Assembly: GCF_017357245.1 (NCBI RefSeq)
Contig: NZ_CP071614.1
Coordinates: 124,001-188,000 of the forward strand
From: Rhizobium bangladeshense
Lineage (GTDB): Bacteria > Pseudomonadota > Alphaproteobacteria > Rhizobiales > Rhizobiaceae
DNA: 64,000 nucleotides
Reading direction: 5' to 3'
Under the pieces are notes generated by a model. That model was not told the DNA's origin. It saw nothing but the letters and a program-made list of their open reading frames with translations, and searched no databases. Shown piece after piece: positions 17,224 through 25,661 of the stretch. Position numbers and translations under genes: made by a program. The stretch's first letter is position 1. Each line of letters opens with the position of its first letter.

Positions 17224-20214
17224 CTAAGGCCTCGTCATTTCGGCGAGCGCCCCGCTGGCGCGTTCGACGAGCCAGGCGGCTTTCTGCCCTTCGGCAACCT
17301 GCATCGCGCGCGTCAGATCTCTCCTGATCACCGAGAAAGGCTCGTGCAGTTCGAGCCTCAGTTCGGCGCTGAGGCGATAGAGTTCGGCCAGCCAGAACCG
17401 CTGGCCGCTGCTGCGGCCGACAGTAATCGCATTCCGGATGATGGCGAGCGCCTCGGCCGGCTTGCCGAGCCGCCGCAGCACCTGCGCATGCATGTCGCTG
17501 TGCATCGAGACATTATCGTCCGTCCCCAGTTGCTGCTGCTGCAGCAGACCGTCCTCGAAACGCTCCCGGCCGCGTTCACCGGTCGAGGTCATCAGCTCCG
17601 CCCAGCCGCAATACATGTTGGCGCGCGCCCGGCTGGCGGCCAGCCCGTGCCGCTCGGCAAGGGCCAGCATCCGTTCGCCGAGCGCCTGCACATCGTCGTA
17701 GCGGCTTTGGCAGCGGCGGAGCACGATGGCGTAATAAAGCGCATGCACCATGCTGCCGGCGTGATCGGTCGCGGCCGCCCATTCCAGGCACCGCCCGATC
17801 GCTGTTTCACTCGCCTCGGATTGGTCGAGCAGCAGATAGGAGAGGGCGCTCTCGCCGAGCCCGCAGACCTTCGCGTCATGCCCGCCGAAAAAGGCGCGAT
17901 TCCTGACCGCGCGTTCCGGATCGTAGAGCTGAAGGCCGTCGGCAACGCAATCGAGGCAGAAGCCGTGCTCGCCGGCGTGGAAGCTGGTGGCCCAGCCGCA
18001 ATGATAGGATTGAAGCCTGGTCTCCCGATCCTCGACCGCCTGCATGTCGCCGACGAGAATGCGCGCGCGCGACTGCTGCGTCAGGATGTTCGGCGCCGTG
18101 AACCACCAGCCCCAATAGACCGGGAAATGGTTCGTTCGCACGGCGGGCGGCTGTCTGCGCAGACGCTGCATGGCGCGGGAATAGATCCGGCGCGCGTTCT
18201 CCGATCCCTCGCCTTCGAGGGCGGTCGCCACGACGCCTTGCAATTCGCTGAGGCTGAGGGCGAGCTCGGTGCGCTCGGGGTGGCGGCGGGAGAGGCTTGC
18301 GACCTCGCGCGCACAGAGTTCGAGCGAGACTTTTGCCTCGTGCATGGCAAAGCGCAGCACGCTTGCTTCCGCCGCCGCCAGGGCGAACCGGGCGGCGGCG
18401 TCATGCAGGCCCGCCTCGGCGCATTGCCAGGCGGCGATTGCAGCCGGCAGGCTGGGTTTTGACTCTGCGATCAGCAGATCGGCAATCCGCCGGTGGATGC
18501 GGCGCCGGTCGCTCTTCAGAAGGCTGGCATAGGCGGCCTCCTGCGTCAGCACGTGCCGGAACTGAAAGGAACCGTGGACGACGGCGGAACGCTCGATGAT
18601 TCCCTGCGCAAGCAGCCGGTCGATATCGACGTCGACACTGCGGCGACTGACGCCTTCAAGCAGGTAGACGAGCAGCGAAATGCTGAATTCGCGGCCGATG
18701 ACGCTCGCAATTTGCGCTGCCCGCCGGGCCGAACCGGTGGCCGCGAGTTTGGCCGAAAGCAGATCGTTGAGCGAGGTGACGCTGCCCTCCCGCAGCAGCC
18801 CTTTCCATTCGGAGGGCGACTGGCCCGTTGGCTGCCTGCCGCGGAAGAAATTGGCCAGTTCCTCGGCGTAGAGCGGCATGCCGTCGCATTGATCGAGAAT
18901 GAAATCCGAAAGGCCGGGCGGCGGATGTTCGCCCCAGATCGAGGCAACGAGATCGCGCACCGCGGCAGCGCTCAGCCCCGACAGCTCGATCTCGGTTGCA
19001 ACCGCGAGCGACCGCCGGATTCTCGATGTCTGCACCACGAGGAGCGGCAGCCCGGCGGCGAGCGATCCCAGCCTGTCGATCAGCTCCAGCGTCATGTCGT
19101 CGGCCCAGTGAACATCCTCGAAGACGAGCAGCGTCGGCACGGCGGGCGACTTGCAGGTCAGGATCTCGGCCGCGGCCTCGATCACCTTCCGCCGGAAGGC
19201 GAGTCCGGAAGGGTCGGAGACGCGGATATTGCGCGACGGCGCTGCGGAACGCTCGGTCGTGAAGGTGAGGATCGCCTCGGCGACGCCTGCCTCAATCTCC
19301 CGACCGGATGTCCGAAGCGCCTGCAGCAAGGGCTCACTGTCGCCATCCCTGAGCGCCGAAGCCTCGCCGACCAGCGTCTCGAGGAACGAAAGGAAGGGAT
19401 GCAGCGGCTGGCTCTCCAGGCGCCTGCCGCACTGAAGGACGATGGTCTCATGCGCGGTCTGCCGCAAATGCCCGGCGAATTCGCCGACCAGCCTGGATTT
19501 GCCGATGCCTGCCTCGCCGACGACGGCGATCAGGCTCCCCTTGCCGCGGAGCGCCGAATTCCAGGCGATGGAGAGGGCGGCAAGCTCCTTGTCTCTGCCC
19601 CGGATCGGCCGTTCGGGCTCCCGGGAGGGCGAAGCTTCGGCGGCCGAGCGGCGCCGCTGCTGCGGCCGCCAGAGCGCAACCGGATCGTCGAAACCCTTCA
19701 GCCTTGCCTCGCGCAGCAGGCTGTAATCGAATTTGTGCCGGGTGAGCTGGACTGTGGAATCGGCGACGAGCACCGAATTGGGCTCGGCCTCCGCCTGCAG
19801 GCGCGCGGCCAGCACCGGCGCCGTGCCGACGATCTCATCGCCTTCTGTGGAGAAGACCACCAGGCCGGTGGCAACCCCGATCCGCAGGCGGAACGGCGTG
19901 CGCCCTCTGGCTTTGCTGCCGGTGGCGATCTGCAGCAGCTCAAGGGAGGCCTGCACCGCGCTTTCGGCGGCATCTTCGGACTGCTCGGGAAATCCGAAGA
20001 AACAGCAGCCGCCATCGCCGAGCCGCTGATGAAGAAAGCCTCCGTGCTTGTTGATGATCGTTTCGGCACTCTGATGTAACGCCGAAACCGATCGGAAGAA
20101 TTTCTCCGGCTCGCTGCGCAGCAAAAGCTCCGTGGAGCCGACAATGTCATAGAAGAGGGCGGTAACCTGCCGCCGCTCACCTGTGAACCGAATTCGCGTG
20201 TCGAGCGTTTTCAT
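17224..20214 (-). CDS. Class III nucleotide cyclase / AAA-type ATPase / TPR regulator-like protein
   Basis: A 996-residue multidomain protein. An N-terminal class III cyclase domain carries metal-binding Asp23 (FYDIVGSTE) and Asp67 (LGDGG). In the place of the usual transition-state Asn it has Val134 (APVLAARL), although Arg138 is kept, so cyclase activity is doubtful. An STAND/AAA ATPase follows with Walker A GEAGIGKS near 233-240 and Walker B-like VLVFEDVHW. The C-terminal half is helical and TPR-like. No DNA-binding domain is evident. I take ATG 20214 because upstream codons run into the next gene. Co-transcription with YcaO suggests a nucleotide-dependent switch for the pathway. Confidence 0.8.
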   Translation of the reverse strand: MKTLDTRIRFTGERRQVTALFYDIVGSTELLLRSEPEKFFRSVSALHQSAETIINKHGGFLHQRLGDGGCCFFGFPEQSEDAAESAVQASLELLQIATGSKARGRTPFRLRIGVATGLVVFSTEGDEIVGTAPVLAARLQAEAEPNSVLVADSTVQLTRHKFDYSLLREARLKGFDDPVALWRPQQRRRSAAEASPSREPERPIRGRDKELAALSIAWNSALRGKGSLIAVVGEAGIGKSRLVGEFAGHLRQTAHETIVLQCGRRLESQPLHPFLSFLETLVGEASALRDGDSEPLLQALRTSGREIEAGVAEAILTFTTERSAAPSRNIRVSDPSGLAFRRKVIEAAAEILTCKSPAVPTLLVFEDVHWADDMTLELIDRLGSLAAGLPLLVVQTSRIRRSLAVATEIELSGLSAAAVRDLVASIWGEHPPPGLSDFILDQCDGMPLYAEELANFFRGRQPTGQSPSEWKGLLREGSVTSLNDLLSAKLAATGSARRAAQIASVIGREFSISLLVYLLEGVSRRSVDVDIDRLLAQGIIERSAVVHGSFQFRHVLTQEAAYASLLKSDRRRIHRRIADLLIAESKPSLPAAIAAWQCAEAGLHDAAARFALAAAEASVLRFAMHEAKVSLELCAREVASLSRRHPERTELALSLSELQGVVATALEGEGSENARRIYSRAMQRLRRQPPAVRTNHFPVYWGWWFTAPNILTQQSRARILVGDMQAVEDRETRLQSYHCGWATSFHAGEHGFCLDCVADGLQLYDPERAVRNRAFFGGHDAKVCGLGESALSYLLLDQSEASETAIGRCLEWAAATDHAGSMVHALYYAIVLRRCQSRYDDVQALGERMLALAERHGLAASRARANMYCGWAELMTSTGERGRERFEDGLLQQQQLGTDDNVSMHSDMHAQVLRRLGKPAEALAIIRNAITVGRSSGQRFWLAELYRLSAELRLELHEPFSVIRRDLTRAMQVAEGQKAAWLVERASGALAEMTRP

Positions 20215-20353
20215 TTGGCGTCGCCCCACCACCACGGAAGCCTTGTTCAGGACATCCGATTTATTGCTTGCATGCAAGCTTTTCGTGTGGGGTTGCTGAT
20301 ATATCCGCCGTTTCGCCTCAGCCTGCACCAGCCGGGCGACGCGCGGAACCGGC

Positions 20354-22966
20354 TCAGACCGTCTCTGCCGCCATGGCGCGCCCGCCCGTGCCGCGAGCCA
20401 GAGCCAGCGCGCCAAGCACATCGCGAAGCTCCGCCGCGGTTCTGTTGGCGATGATGCCGACCGCCAGGCCGCCTGATATCGCCAGCAGATGGAAGAGGGG
20501 AGCCGGCAGCAGGCCCGCTGCCTGGGGCATCAGCAGTTCCGGCACGAAACGGTGCAGCAGGTAGATCGGAAAGGCCGAGACCGCGATCAGTGTCACCAGG
20601 CGCCCCAGCCGCACTGGCAGGGGAATGCGCGGCAGGTAGAGAAGCGCCATCAGTGCGGAAAAGATCGTCAGATATTTGACCGTCGTGCCGATCCAGAGCG
20701 TTTCCCAGAAGGCGAGATAACCGAGCACGGCGGCGGCAATGACCGTCAACATGATCCGTTGCGCCGGCTTGCCGGCGAGCCCCGCGCACCAGCCGAACAT
20801 GCCGAGATGCAGCCCCCAGTAGAGGGTGAAAATCTGCCGATTGCCGATATCGAAGACGAACGGCAGCGAAAACCGCGCGGTGACCGCCAGCGCCAGCAGC
20901 ACGAGCGAGAAGGCAAAGGGCCGCGCCCGCGCCAGGCTGCGCACCTGAGGCGCCGCAAAAATCAGCGAGAAGACGAGAAGCGTCTGCGCATAGGCTTCGA
21001 TGAACCAGTAGAGATAGGGAAGCATCTCGTGACGCTCCGGCTCGGCATAGCCGAAATTGCCGGTCAGCGTGATCGAGGCCCAGGGAATGGTGCCCCAGGC
21101 GAGCGCATAAGTGGCGATGATCAGAAAATAGGGAATGAGGACATTGACCGCCGGCCGCAGCGCATGGCTGAAATTGCCTGCGAGGAAATGGCCCGATTGG
21201 AAGCGCGCCAGGCTGAAGCCGACGAGGAGCAGCATCACGCCCGATCCGCCAGGAATGGGCCAGAGCATCTCGTGATGGGTGACGACGAGCAGGATGGCGA
21301 TAGCCCTCAGAACCAGATCGGTCGGCAGCGCCCTCAACTCCGCGCTCCGGCCCGGCGCGGTGACCCGCGGGGCTATATCGAGCTCGGCGATCCGCTTCTG
21401 CTCCCAGCCTTCCGGCAGCTCGACGCCAAGCCGGTCGAGCGCCATCGTCAATTGCAGGAAGCGCAGCGAATCGCCGCCGAGCGAGACGAAGCTGTCGTTG
21501 CGGCTGACCGTGTGGGGGTAGAACACCCCCGCATAGGCATCGAGCACGCTGAGCACAGCCGCACGGCTCGTCTCGCGCGCCGCCAGCATCTCCTCGCCGA
21601 GGACCGCATAGTCGACCTTGCCGGAGGCAAGCCTCGGAAGCTCGCGTCGTACCCTGACGGTAACAAGGCTGGCGGGAAGATGGCTCGCCTCGACCAGCAC
21701 CTGGAGCGCCCGGTTGGCGTCACCCGCATCGGTCACATAAGCCTGCAGCCCGTGATCGTCGCCGACGACGGCGGCTGCGATCCCCGCTTCGGCCAGAACC
21801 TGCTCCATGATGTCGAAGCCGATCCTGAGCCCCGCGACCTTGGCGAAACGGCTTTTGCGGCCGACGATCCGGTAGAAACCGTCCTCGTCGCGCATGGCGA
21901 TGTCGCCGGTCATCAATGCCGCGACCTCGGCCCCCCGCTGAAGATCGGCGCGGTCCGTACCGTAGCCCATCATCACGTTCGGGCCGGCATAAACGAGCTC
22001 TCCGGCAACACCGGCTCGGTCGAGCGGACGCCCGTCATCGCCAACGAGGCTGAGGCTGCCGCCTGGAATGGCGATGCCGATCCGCTCTTCATGGTCGCCC
22101 AAGCTTTCCGGCGGCACGAAGGCGATGCGGGCGGCGGCCTCGGTCTGACCGTACATGACGAAGAAGCGGCCGCCGCTCGCGCGCATATGGTCGCGGTAGA
22201 GGCGGATCAGTTCCGGCGCCAGCCGGCCGCCCGCCACCGTCATGAAGCGCAGCGTCTTCAGCGCCTTCGTCCGGAAACCGGTCTTCTCCATCAGCTCATA
22301 GGAATAGGGCACGCCCGAAAGATTGGTGCAGCCGCTGTCGCCGAGCAGTCTTGCGAAATCCTCGCTGACCACGGAGACGCCGGGAATGAAGATGCTGCCG
22401 CCGGCAACCAGATGCGAATGCAGCACGGAGAGGCCGTAGGAATAGTGAAGCGGCAGGACGAGCGCGGTCCTGTCGGCAGGGGAGAGCTCGAGATAGGAAG
22501 CGATCGAGCGTGCATTGGCGTCAAGATTGGCATGAGACAGGCGAACGGCCTTCGCCAGCCCCGAACTGCCCGATGTCATCAGCAGCAGAGCGAGATCCGG
22601 ATGCAGCGGCCCAGCGCTCTGCCCCGGCCGGCTTTCCTCGACGAGCCGCCAGCGGCCATCGGCCGAGCGGAAGGTGAAGTCCGGCTGAAAGGCTGACAGG
22701 AACTCTCGCCACAGCCTGTCGTCGCAGGGCGGCAGCATGGCCACTGCATGGCCGGCGCGCAAGGCGCCGAGATAGGCGATGATCACATGTTCCGAGAGAT
22801 CGGCCGAAATCGCCACAAGCCGCTTTTCGCCGCGTCCCAGCCGTTCGGCAAAGCGCAGTGTGCGGGTGTTGAGGTCGGCATAGGAGAGCGTCCGTCCATC
22901 GGCGAAGATGAGGGCCGGGCGCTGATCGGCGCGAGCGATTTTAGAAATGAGGTCGGCGGGGATCAT
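20354..22966 (-). CDS. Hybrid adenylating ligase / carrier protein / membrane acyltransferase
   Basis: A 870-residue fusion. Residues 1 to about 460 form an AMP-binding ligase (LLLMTSGSSGLAKAV near 127-141, VMYGQTEAA, TGDIAMRDEDGFYRI). A phosphopantetheine carrier follows (FVSLGGDSLRFLQL, Ser near 500). The last 300 residues are a polytopic acyltransferase-3-like membrane domain (VVTHHEMLWPI, then about ten hydrophobic segments). Such a protein could activate an acid, load it on the carrier and pass it to an acceptor at the membrane. It is the first gene of the YcaO operon. Domain calls are firm; substrate and acceptor are unknown. Confidence 0.82.
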   Translation of the reverse strand: MIPADLISKIARADQRPALIFADGRTLSYADLNTRTLRFAERLGRGEKRLVAISADLSEHVIIAYLGALRAGHAVAMLPPCDDRLWREFLSAFQPDFTFRSADGRWRLVEESRPGQSAGPLHPDLALLLMTSGSSGLAKAVRLSHANLDANARSIASYLELSPADRTALVLPLHYSYGLSVLHSHLVAGGSIFIPGVSVVSEDFARLLGDSGCTNLSGVPYSYELMEKTGFRTKALKTLRFMTVAGGRLAPELIRLYRDHMRASGGRFFVMYGQTEAAARIAFVPPESLGDHEERIGIAIPGGSLSLVGDDGRPLDRAGVAGELVYAGPNVMMGYGTDRADLQRGAEVAALMTGDIAMRDEDGFYRIVGRKSRFAKVAGLRIGFDIMEQVLAEAGIAAAVVGDDHGLQAYVTDAGDANRALQVLVEASHLPASLVTVRVRRELPRLASGKVDYAVLGEEMLAARETSRAAVLSVLDAYAGVFYPHTVSRNDSFVSLGGDSLRFLQLTMALDRLGVELPEGWEQKRIAELDIAPRVTAPGRSAELRALPTDLVLRAIAILLVVTHHEMLWPIPGGSGVMLLLVGFSLARFQSGHFLAGNFSHALRPAVNVLIPYFLIIATYALAWGTIPWASITLTGNFGYAEPERHEMLPYLYWFIEAYAQTLLVFSLIFAAPQVRSLARARPFAFSLVLLALAVTARFSLPFVFDIGNRQIFTLYWGLHLGMFGWCAGLAGKPAQRIMLTVIAAAVLGYLAFWETLWIGTTVKYLTIFSALMALLYLPRIPLPVRLGRLVTLIAVSAFPIYLLHRFVPELLMPQAAGLLPAPLFHLLAISGGLAVGIIANRTAAELRDVLGALALARGTGGRAMAAETV

Positions 22967-23003
22967 GCTCGCGCTTCGGATTGGCAGAAAACTGGCCGAA
23001 GGG

Positions 23004-23031
23004 CGTATAATCCTTGATTATCGCAGTCAAG
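23004..23031 (-). promoter_or_regulatory. Candidate sigma-70-type promoter of YcaO operon
   Basis: On the minus strand CTTGAC (23026-23031) and TATACG (23004-23009) are separated by 16 bases, close to the CTTGAC/CTATAT pattern of rhizobial housekeeping promoters. It would start transcription near 22997, giving a leader of about 30 bases before the ligase ATG at 22966. No other promoter of this quality was seen between 22966 and 13175, which supports one long transcript. Confidence 0.5.
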
Positions 23032-23233
23032 TAATTTGCAGGTGCATATCTGCGCCGCGCCAACTGTTTCGGCCCTGGCACGCGCTGGGAGATGGGTCGC
23101 CACCCCCTCGGCGGCTGTATCACTTCGGCGGCAAGACCAGCCCTGCAGCGCCGGATGGCTGTTCGTTCCAATCCGGGCGCAGCCGATGCCAATCACCATC
23201 GGGCGCGGCGGCGCGTTGACGCTTCCGTAATCA

Positions 23234-23255
23234 CGGCAAGCGCCTTTGCTTGCCG
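23234..23255 (+). other. Perfect hairpin in the leader region of the GGDEF gene
   Basis: Eight-base arms CGGCAAGC and GCTTGCCG enclose the loop GCCTTT. The structure is GC-rich and stable, but only a weak pyrimidine run follows. It could be a terminator for transcription arriving from the left, although no plus-strand gene lies there, or a leader element of the diguanylate cyclase mRNA. Confidence 0.35.
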
Positions 23256-23319
23256 GGCGGCTCTTTTCTCATAGGATTTCTGCGCCATCTCTTGCCGGGG
23301 CAACCAGACAGGGTGCTTT

Positions 23320-24216
23320 ATGGACGAGACAATCGAACAGCTTCTCCATCTTTCCGCACAGACGGAAACGCTGATGGCGGTCTATGATGGCGATGACCGG
23401 CTGCGCTATGCCAACAGCGCCTTTCGTTCGGCCTATTTCATCGAGCCGGAGGAAACGCCGCTCTGGCCGGATCTGATGCGGCGCAATTTCCATCTCGGCC
23501 GCGGCACCGTCATCCGCACGGAGAATTTCGAGGAATGGCTGCGCTCGACGCAGTCGCGCCGCGGCAAGATCGGCTATCGTGCCTTCGAGACGGATCTTTC
23601 CGACGGCCGCTGGCTGTGGATGACGGAGGCAGTGCAGACTAACGGCTGGATGCTGTGCATTGCCAGCGACATCACCCGTCTCAAGGTCCATGGCCGCACC
23701 GTCCGGCAGGATCGCGACCAGGCGATCAAGGCCTCCTACACCGACGAACTCACCGGCGTCGCCAACCGCCGCTTCGTCATGGCGCGGGTCGAAGACATGC
23801 TGGCTTCAGTCCGGCATGGCAGCAGCGGCTGCCTTGCCGTCTTCGACATCGACAATTTCAAACGCATCAACGACCGGCTCGGCCACCACGCCGGCGATCT
23901 CGTGCTGCGCGATTTCGCCCACCGCATCCATCAGAACGTCCGCCGCAACGATTGTTTCGGCCGGGTCGGCGGCGAAGAATTCCTCCTCGTCATGCCGGCC
24001 ACCGGCCCGGAAGACGCCCTTGCCATGGTCGAGCGCATGCTGACGGTGATCCGCTTCTCCCGGCCGCTGCCGGATTCACCCGATTTCAGCTACACCTGCT
24101 CCGCCGGCATCGCCGCGTGTCTGCCGACGGACAGCGCGTCGGAGCTTTACCGGCGTGCGGATCAGGCGCTTTATGACGCGAAGATGAGCGGGCGGGATAG
24201 GGTGCGGGCGGCTTAG
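23320..24216 (+). CDS. PAS-GGDEF diguanylate cyclase (copy 1)
   Basis: A cytoplasmic cyclic-di-GMP synthase, 298 residues. A PAS-like sensor domain (about 15-125, MAVYDGDDRLRYANSAF) leads into a GGDEF domain beginning DELTGVANRRF. The active site is GGEEF, and the product-inhibition site RRND lies five residues before it (RRNDCFGRVGGEEF), so enzyme activity with feedback inhibition is expected. From 23374 to the stop the sequence is nearly identical to 35504-36346 without length change, and its last 400 bases match 33138-33541. The first 18 residues are unique to this copy. Confidence 0.9.
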   Translation: MDETIEQLLHLSAQTETLMAVYDGDDRLRYANSAFRSAYFIEPEETPLWPDLMRRNFHLGRGTVIRTENFEEWLRSTQSRRGKIGYRAFETDLSDGRWLWMTEAVQTNGWMLCIASDITRLKVHGRTVRQDRDQAIKASYTDELTGVANRRFVMARVEDMLASVRHGSSGCLAVFDIDNFKRINDRLGHHAGDLVLRDFAHRIHQNVRRNDCFGRVGGEEFLLVMPATGPEDALAMVERMLTVIRFSRPLPDSPDFSYTCSAGIAACLPTDSASELYRRADQALYDAKMSGRDRVRAA

Positions 24217-24352
24217 GAGAGATACCGAGGTCCGGCCGAGCCAGTCTGGTAGGTGCGCATTCCAGATGCCGCTCTTGAATTGGTCGGGCGTCCTCTGCTA
24301 GGCGTCATCCTGGCTTTGAAAGCCGAACAAGATCCAGCGGGGACCGAGGGAA

Positions 24353-25384
24353 GTGGCGCCAAAGGCAGTGACGCTGATAGACGTTGCGCGCGCCGCGAAC
24401 GTGTCGCGCGCGACCGCCGCCCGCGCATTGAACGGTTACGGCTATGTCGGCGGAGACGCGGCAGAGCGGGTGCTTGCAGCGGCCGATCGGCTCGGCTATC
24501 GCAGCAATCGCGTGGCGCAGGCTCTGCGGCGGGGGCAGTTGCCGCTCATCGGCTTCATGCCGGGCGACATCCAGAACCCGTTTTTTGCCCGGATCGCTCA
24601 TGATGTCGATGTCGATCTGCGCGCCTTTCGCCACAACCTGCTGATCGCCAGCAGCGAAGAGGATCCGGAGCAGGAAGTGGAACTGCTCGAAAGCCTGAGG
24701 TCTCTCAACGTGCGCGGCTTCATCGTCGCGCCGACCTCGGCCGACAACAAGGAGCACCTGGTTCGGCTGGTCCGGGACGGAACGCCCCTCGTCCTCATCG
24801 ACCGCGCCTTGCCGCAGGTTGCCTGTGACAGCGTCACCGTCGACAATGAGGGCGGCGCCCGCGAGGCGGTGAGCTATCTGATCGCCAACGGCCATCGCCG
24901 CATCGGCCTCATTCAGGACGATTCCCGCATCACGACCGCCCGCGGCCGTCTCGCCGGCTATATCCAGGCGCTGCAGGGCCATGGCATCGAGGTGGACGAA
25001 TCGCTGATCATCGTCTCGCGATCGACCGTGGAATATGCGATCGACGCCACCATCCGGCTGTTCAGCCGGCCGTCGCGCCCGACAGCGGTCTTCACCGTCG
25101 ACAGCCTCATGACCCAGGGGGCGCTTCTCGGGCTGCGCTCGATGGGCCTTGCCGTGCCGCATGCCGTGTCCCTGGTCGGCTTCGACGACTTCAACCTCGC
25201 CACTTTCACCGACCCGCAGATCACCGTCGTGGCGCAGCCGATCGCGCAGATCGGCCCGCTTGCGGTGAAGCTGCTGATGCAGCGGATCAACGGCAGCCGT
25301 GAGCCGCCGCACAGGGAGCAGTTCCCGACGCGCCTGGTCGTTCGCGGCTCCGTCTCCCGGCCGTCCCGCACGCCGGGGCGCTGA
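24353..25384 (+). CDS. LacI family transcriptional regulator of the fructosamine-type operon
   Basis: A 343-residue repressor with the N-terminal LacI helix-turn-helix (VTLIDVARAANVSRATAARALN) and hinge, then a periplasmic-binding-protein-like effector domain (GFMPGDIQNPFFARIAHDV; VSLVGFDDFNLATFTDPQ near the end). It starts with GTG at 24353, preceded by GAGGGA. It lies just upstream of, and in the same direction as, the SIS/ABC/kinase operon, so it most likely represses that operon until a sugar-phosphate or fructosamine ligand appears. Confidence 0.88.
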   Translation: MAPKAVTLIDVARAANVSRATAARALNGYGYVGGDAAERVLAAADRLGYRSNRVAQALRRGQLPLIGFMPGDIQNPFFARIAHDVDVDLRAFRHNLLIASSEEDPEQEVELLESLRSLNVRGFIVAPTSADNKEHLVRLVRDGTPLVLIDRALPQVACDSVTVDNEGGAREAVSYLIANGHRRIGLIQDDSRITTARGRLAGYIQALQGHGIEVDESLIIVSRSTVEYAIDATIRLFSRPSRPTAVFTVDSLMTQGALLGLRSMGLAVPHAVSLVGFDDFNLATFTDPQITVVAQPIAQIGPLAVKLLMQRINGSREPPHREQFPTRLVVRGSVSRPSRTPGR

Positions 25385-25490
25385 TCCGCTCGCGCCTCTC
25401 CTGGTCTGCCCGGGACACACTCTTTCCAACATCAGGTGAAATTTCTGCAAAAATTGGCTTGCCATGCCGGCCGGAGCATGCATTAATCCG

Positions 25491-25571
25491 CGTGTGAGAT
25501 CGGTCTCTCATCACTCCCGAGGGGCGGCCGGTCTTTCTTTTGATCTTCGTGTGAGATCGATATCACATTTT
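25491..25571 (+). promoter_or_regulatory. Paired CGTGTGAGATCG repeats, candidate operators
   Basis: The 12-base CGTGTGAGATCG occurs at 25491-25502 and again at 25548-25559. The second copy continues into a near-palindrome TGTGAGATCGATATCACA (25550-25567); the first is followed by the less symmetric GTCTCTCA. The 57-base spacing puts them about five and a half helical turns apart. They lie between the LacI gene and the operon start at 25662, so they are the best candidates for binding sites of that regulator or of a Crp-like protein. Confidence 0.5.
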
Positions 25572-25661
25572 CGAATTGGCGACTGCATGCCGGCGCGCCG
25601 CAGTCTGCCGCCTGAAGTGGGGGACGTGTGCGTGCTTACTACTGACAGACAAGGGACCCGA

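Larger units (their letters stand above)
22967..23319. other. 353-base intergenic region between divergent YcaO operon and GGDEF gene
   Basis: No gene is supported here; the short open frames overlap on both strands and lack ribosome-binding sites. The left end holds a minus-strand promoter candidate (23004-23031). The right end holds a perfect 8-base hairpin, CGGCAAGC at 23234-23241 and GCTTGCCG at 23248-23255 with a 6-base loop, followed by a short T-rich run at 23272-23275. It lies 64 bases before the GGDEF start, so it may be a 5' leader structure or attenuator. Confidence 0.5.

Noticed and set aside
17152..22696. Several plus-strand open frames of 400 to 735 codons opposite the YcaO operon
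   Set aside because: All are antisense shadows. Their translations are Arg- and Gly-rich low-complexity strings without motifs, while the minus strand has recognisable domains.
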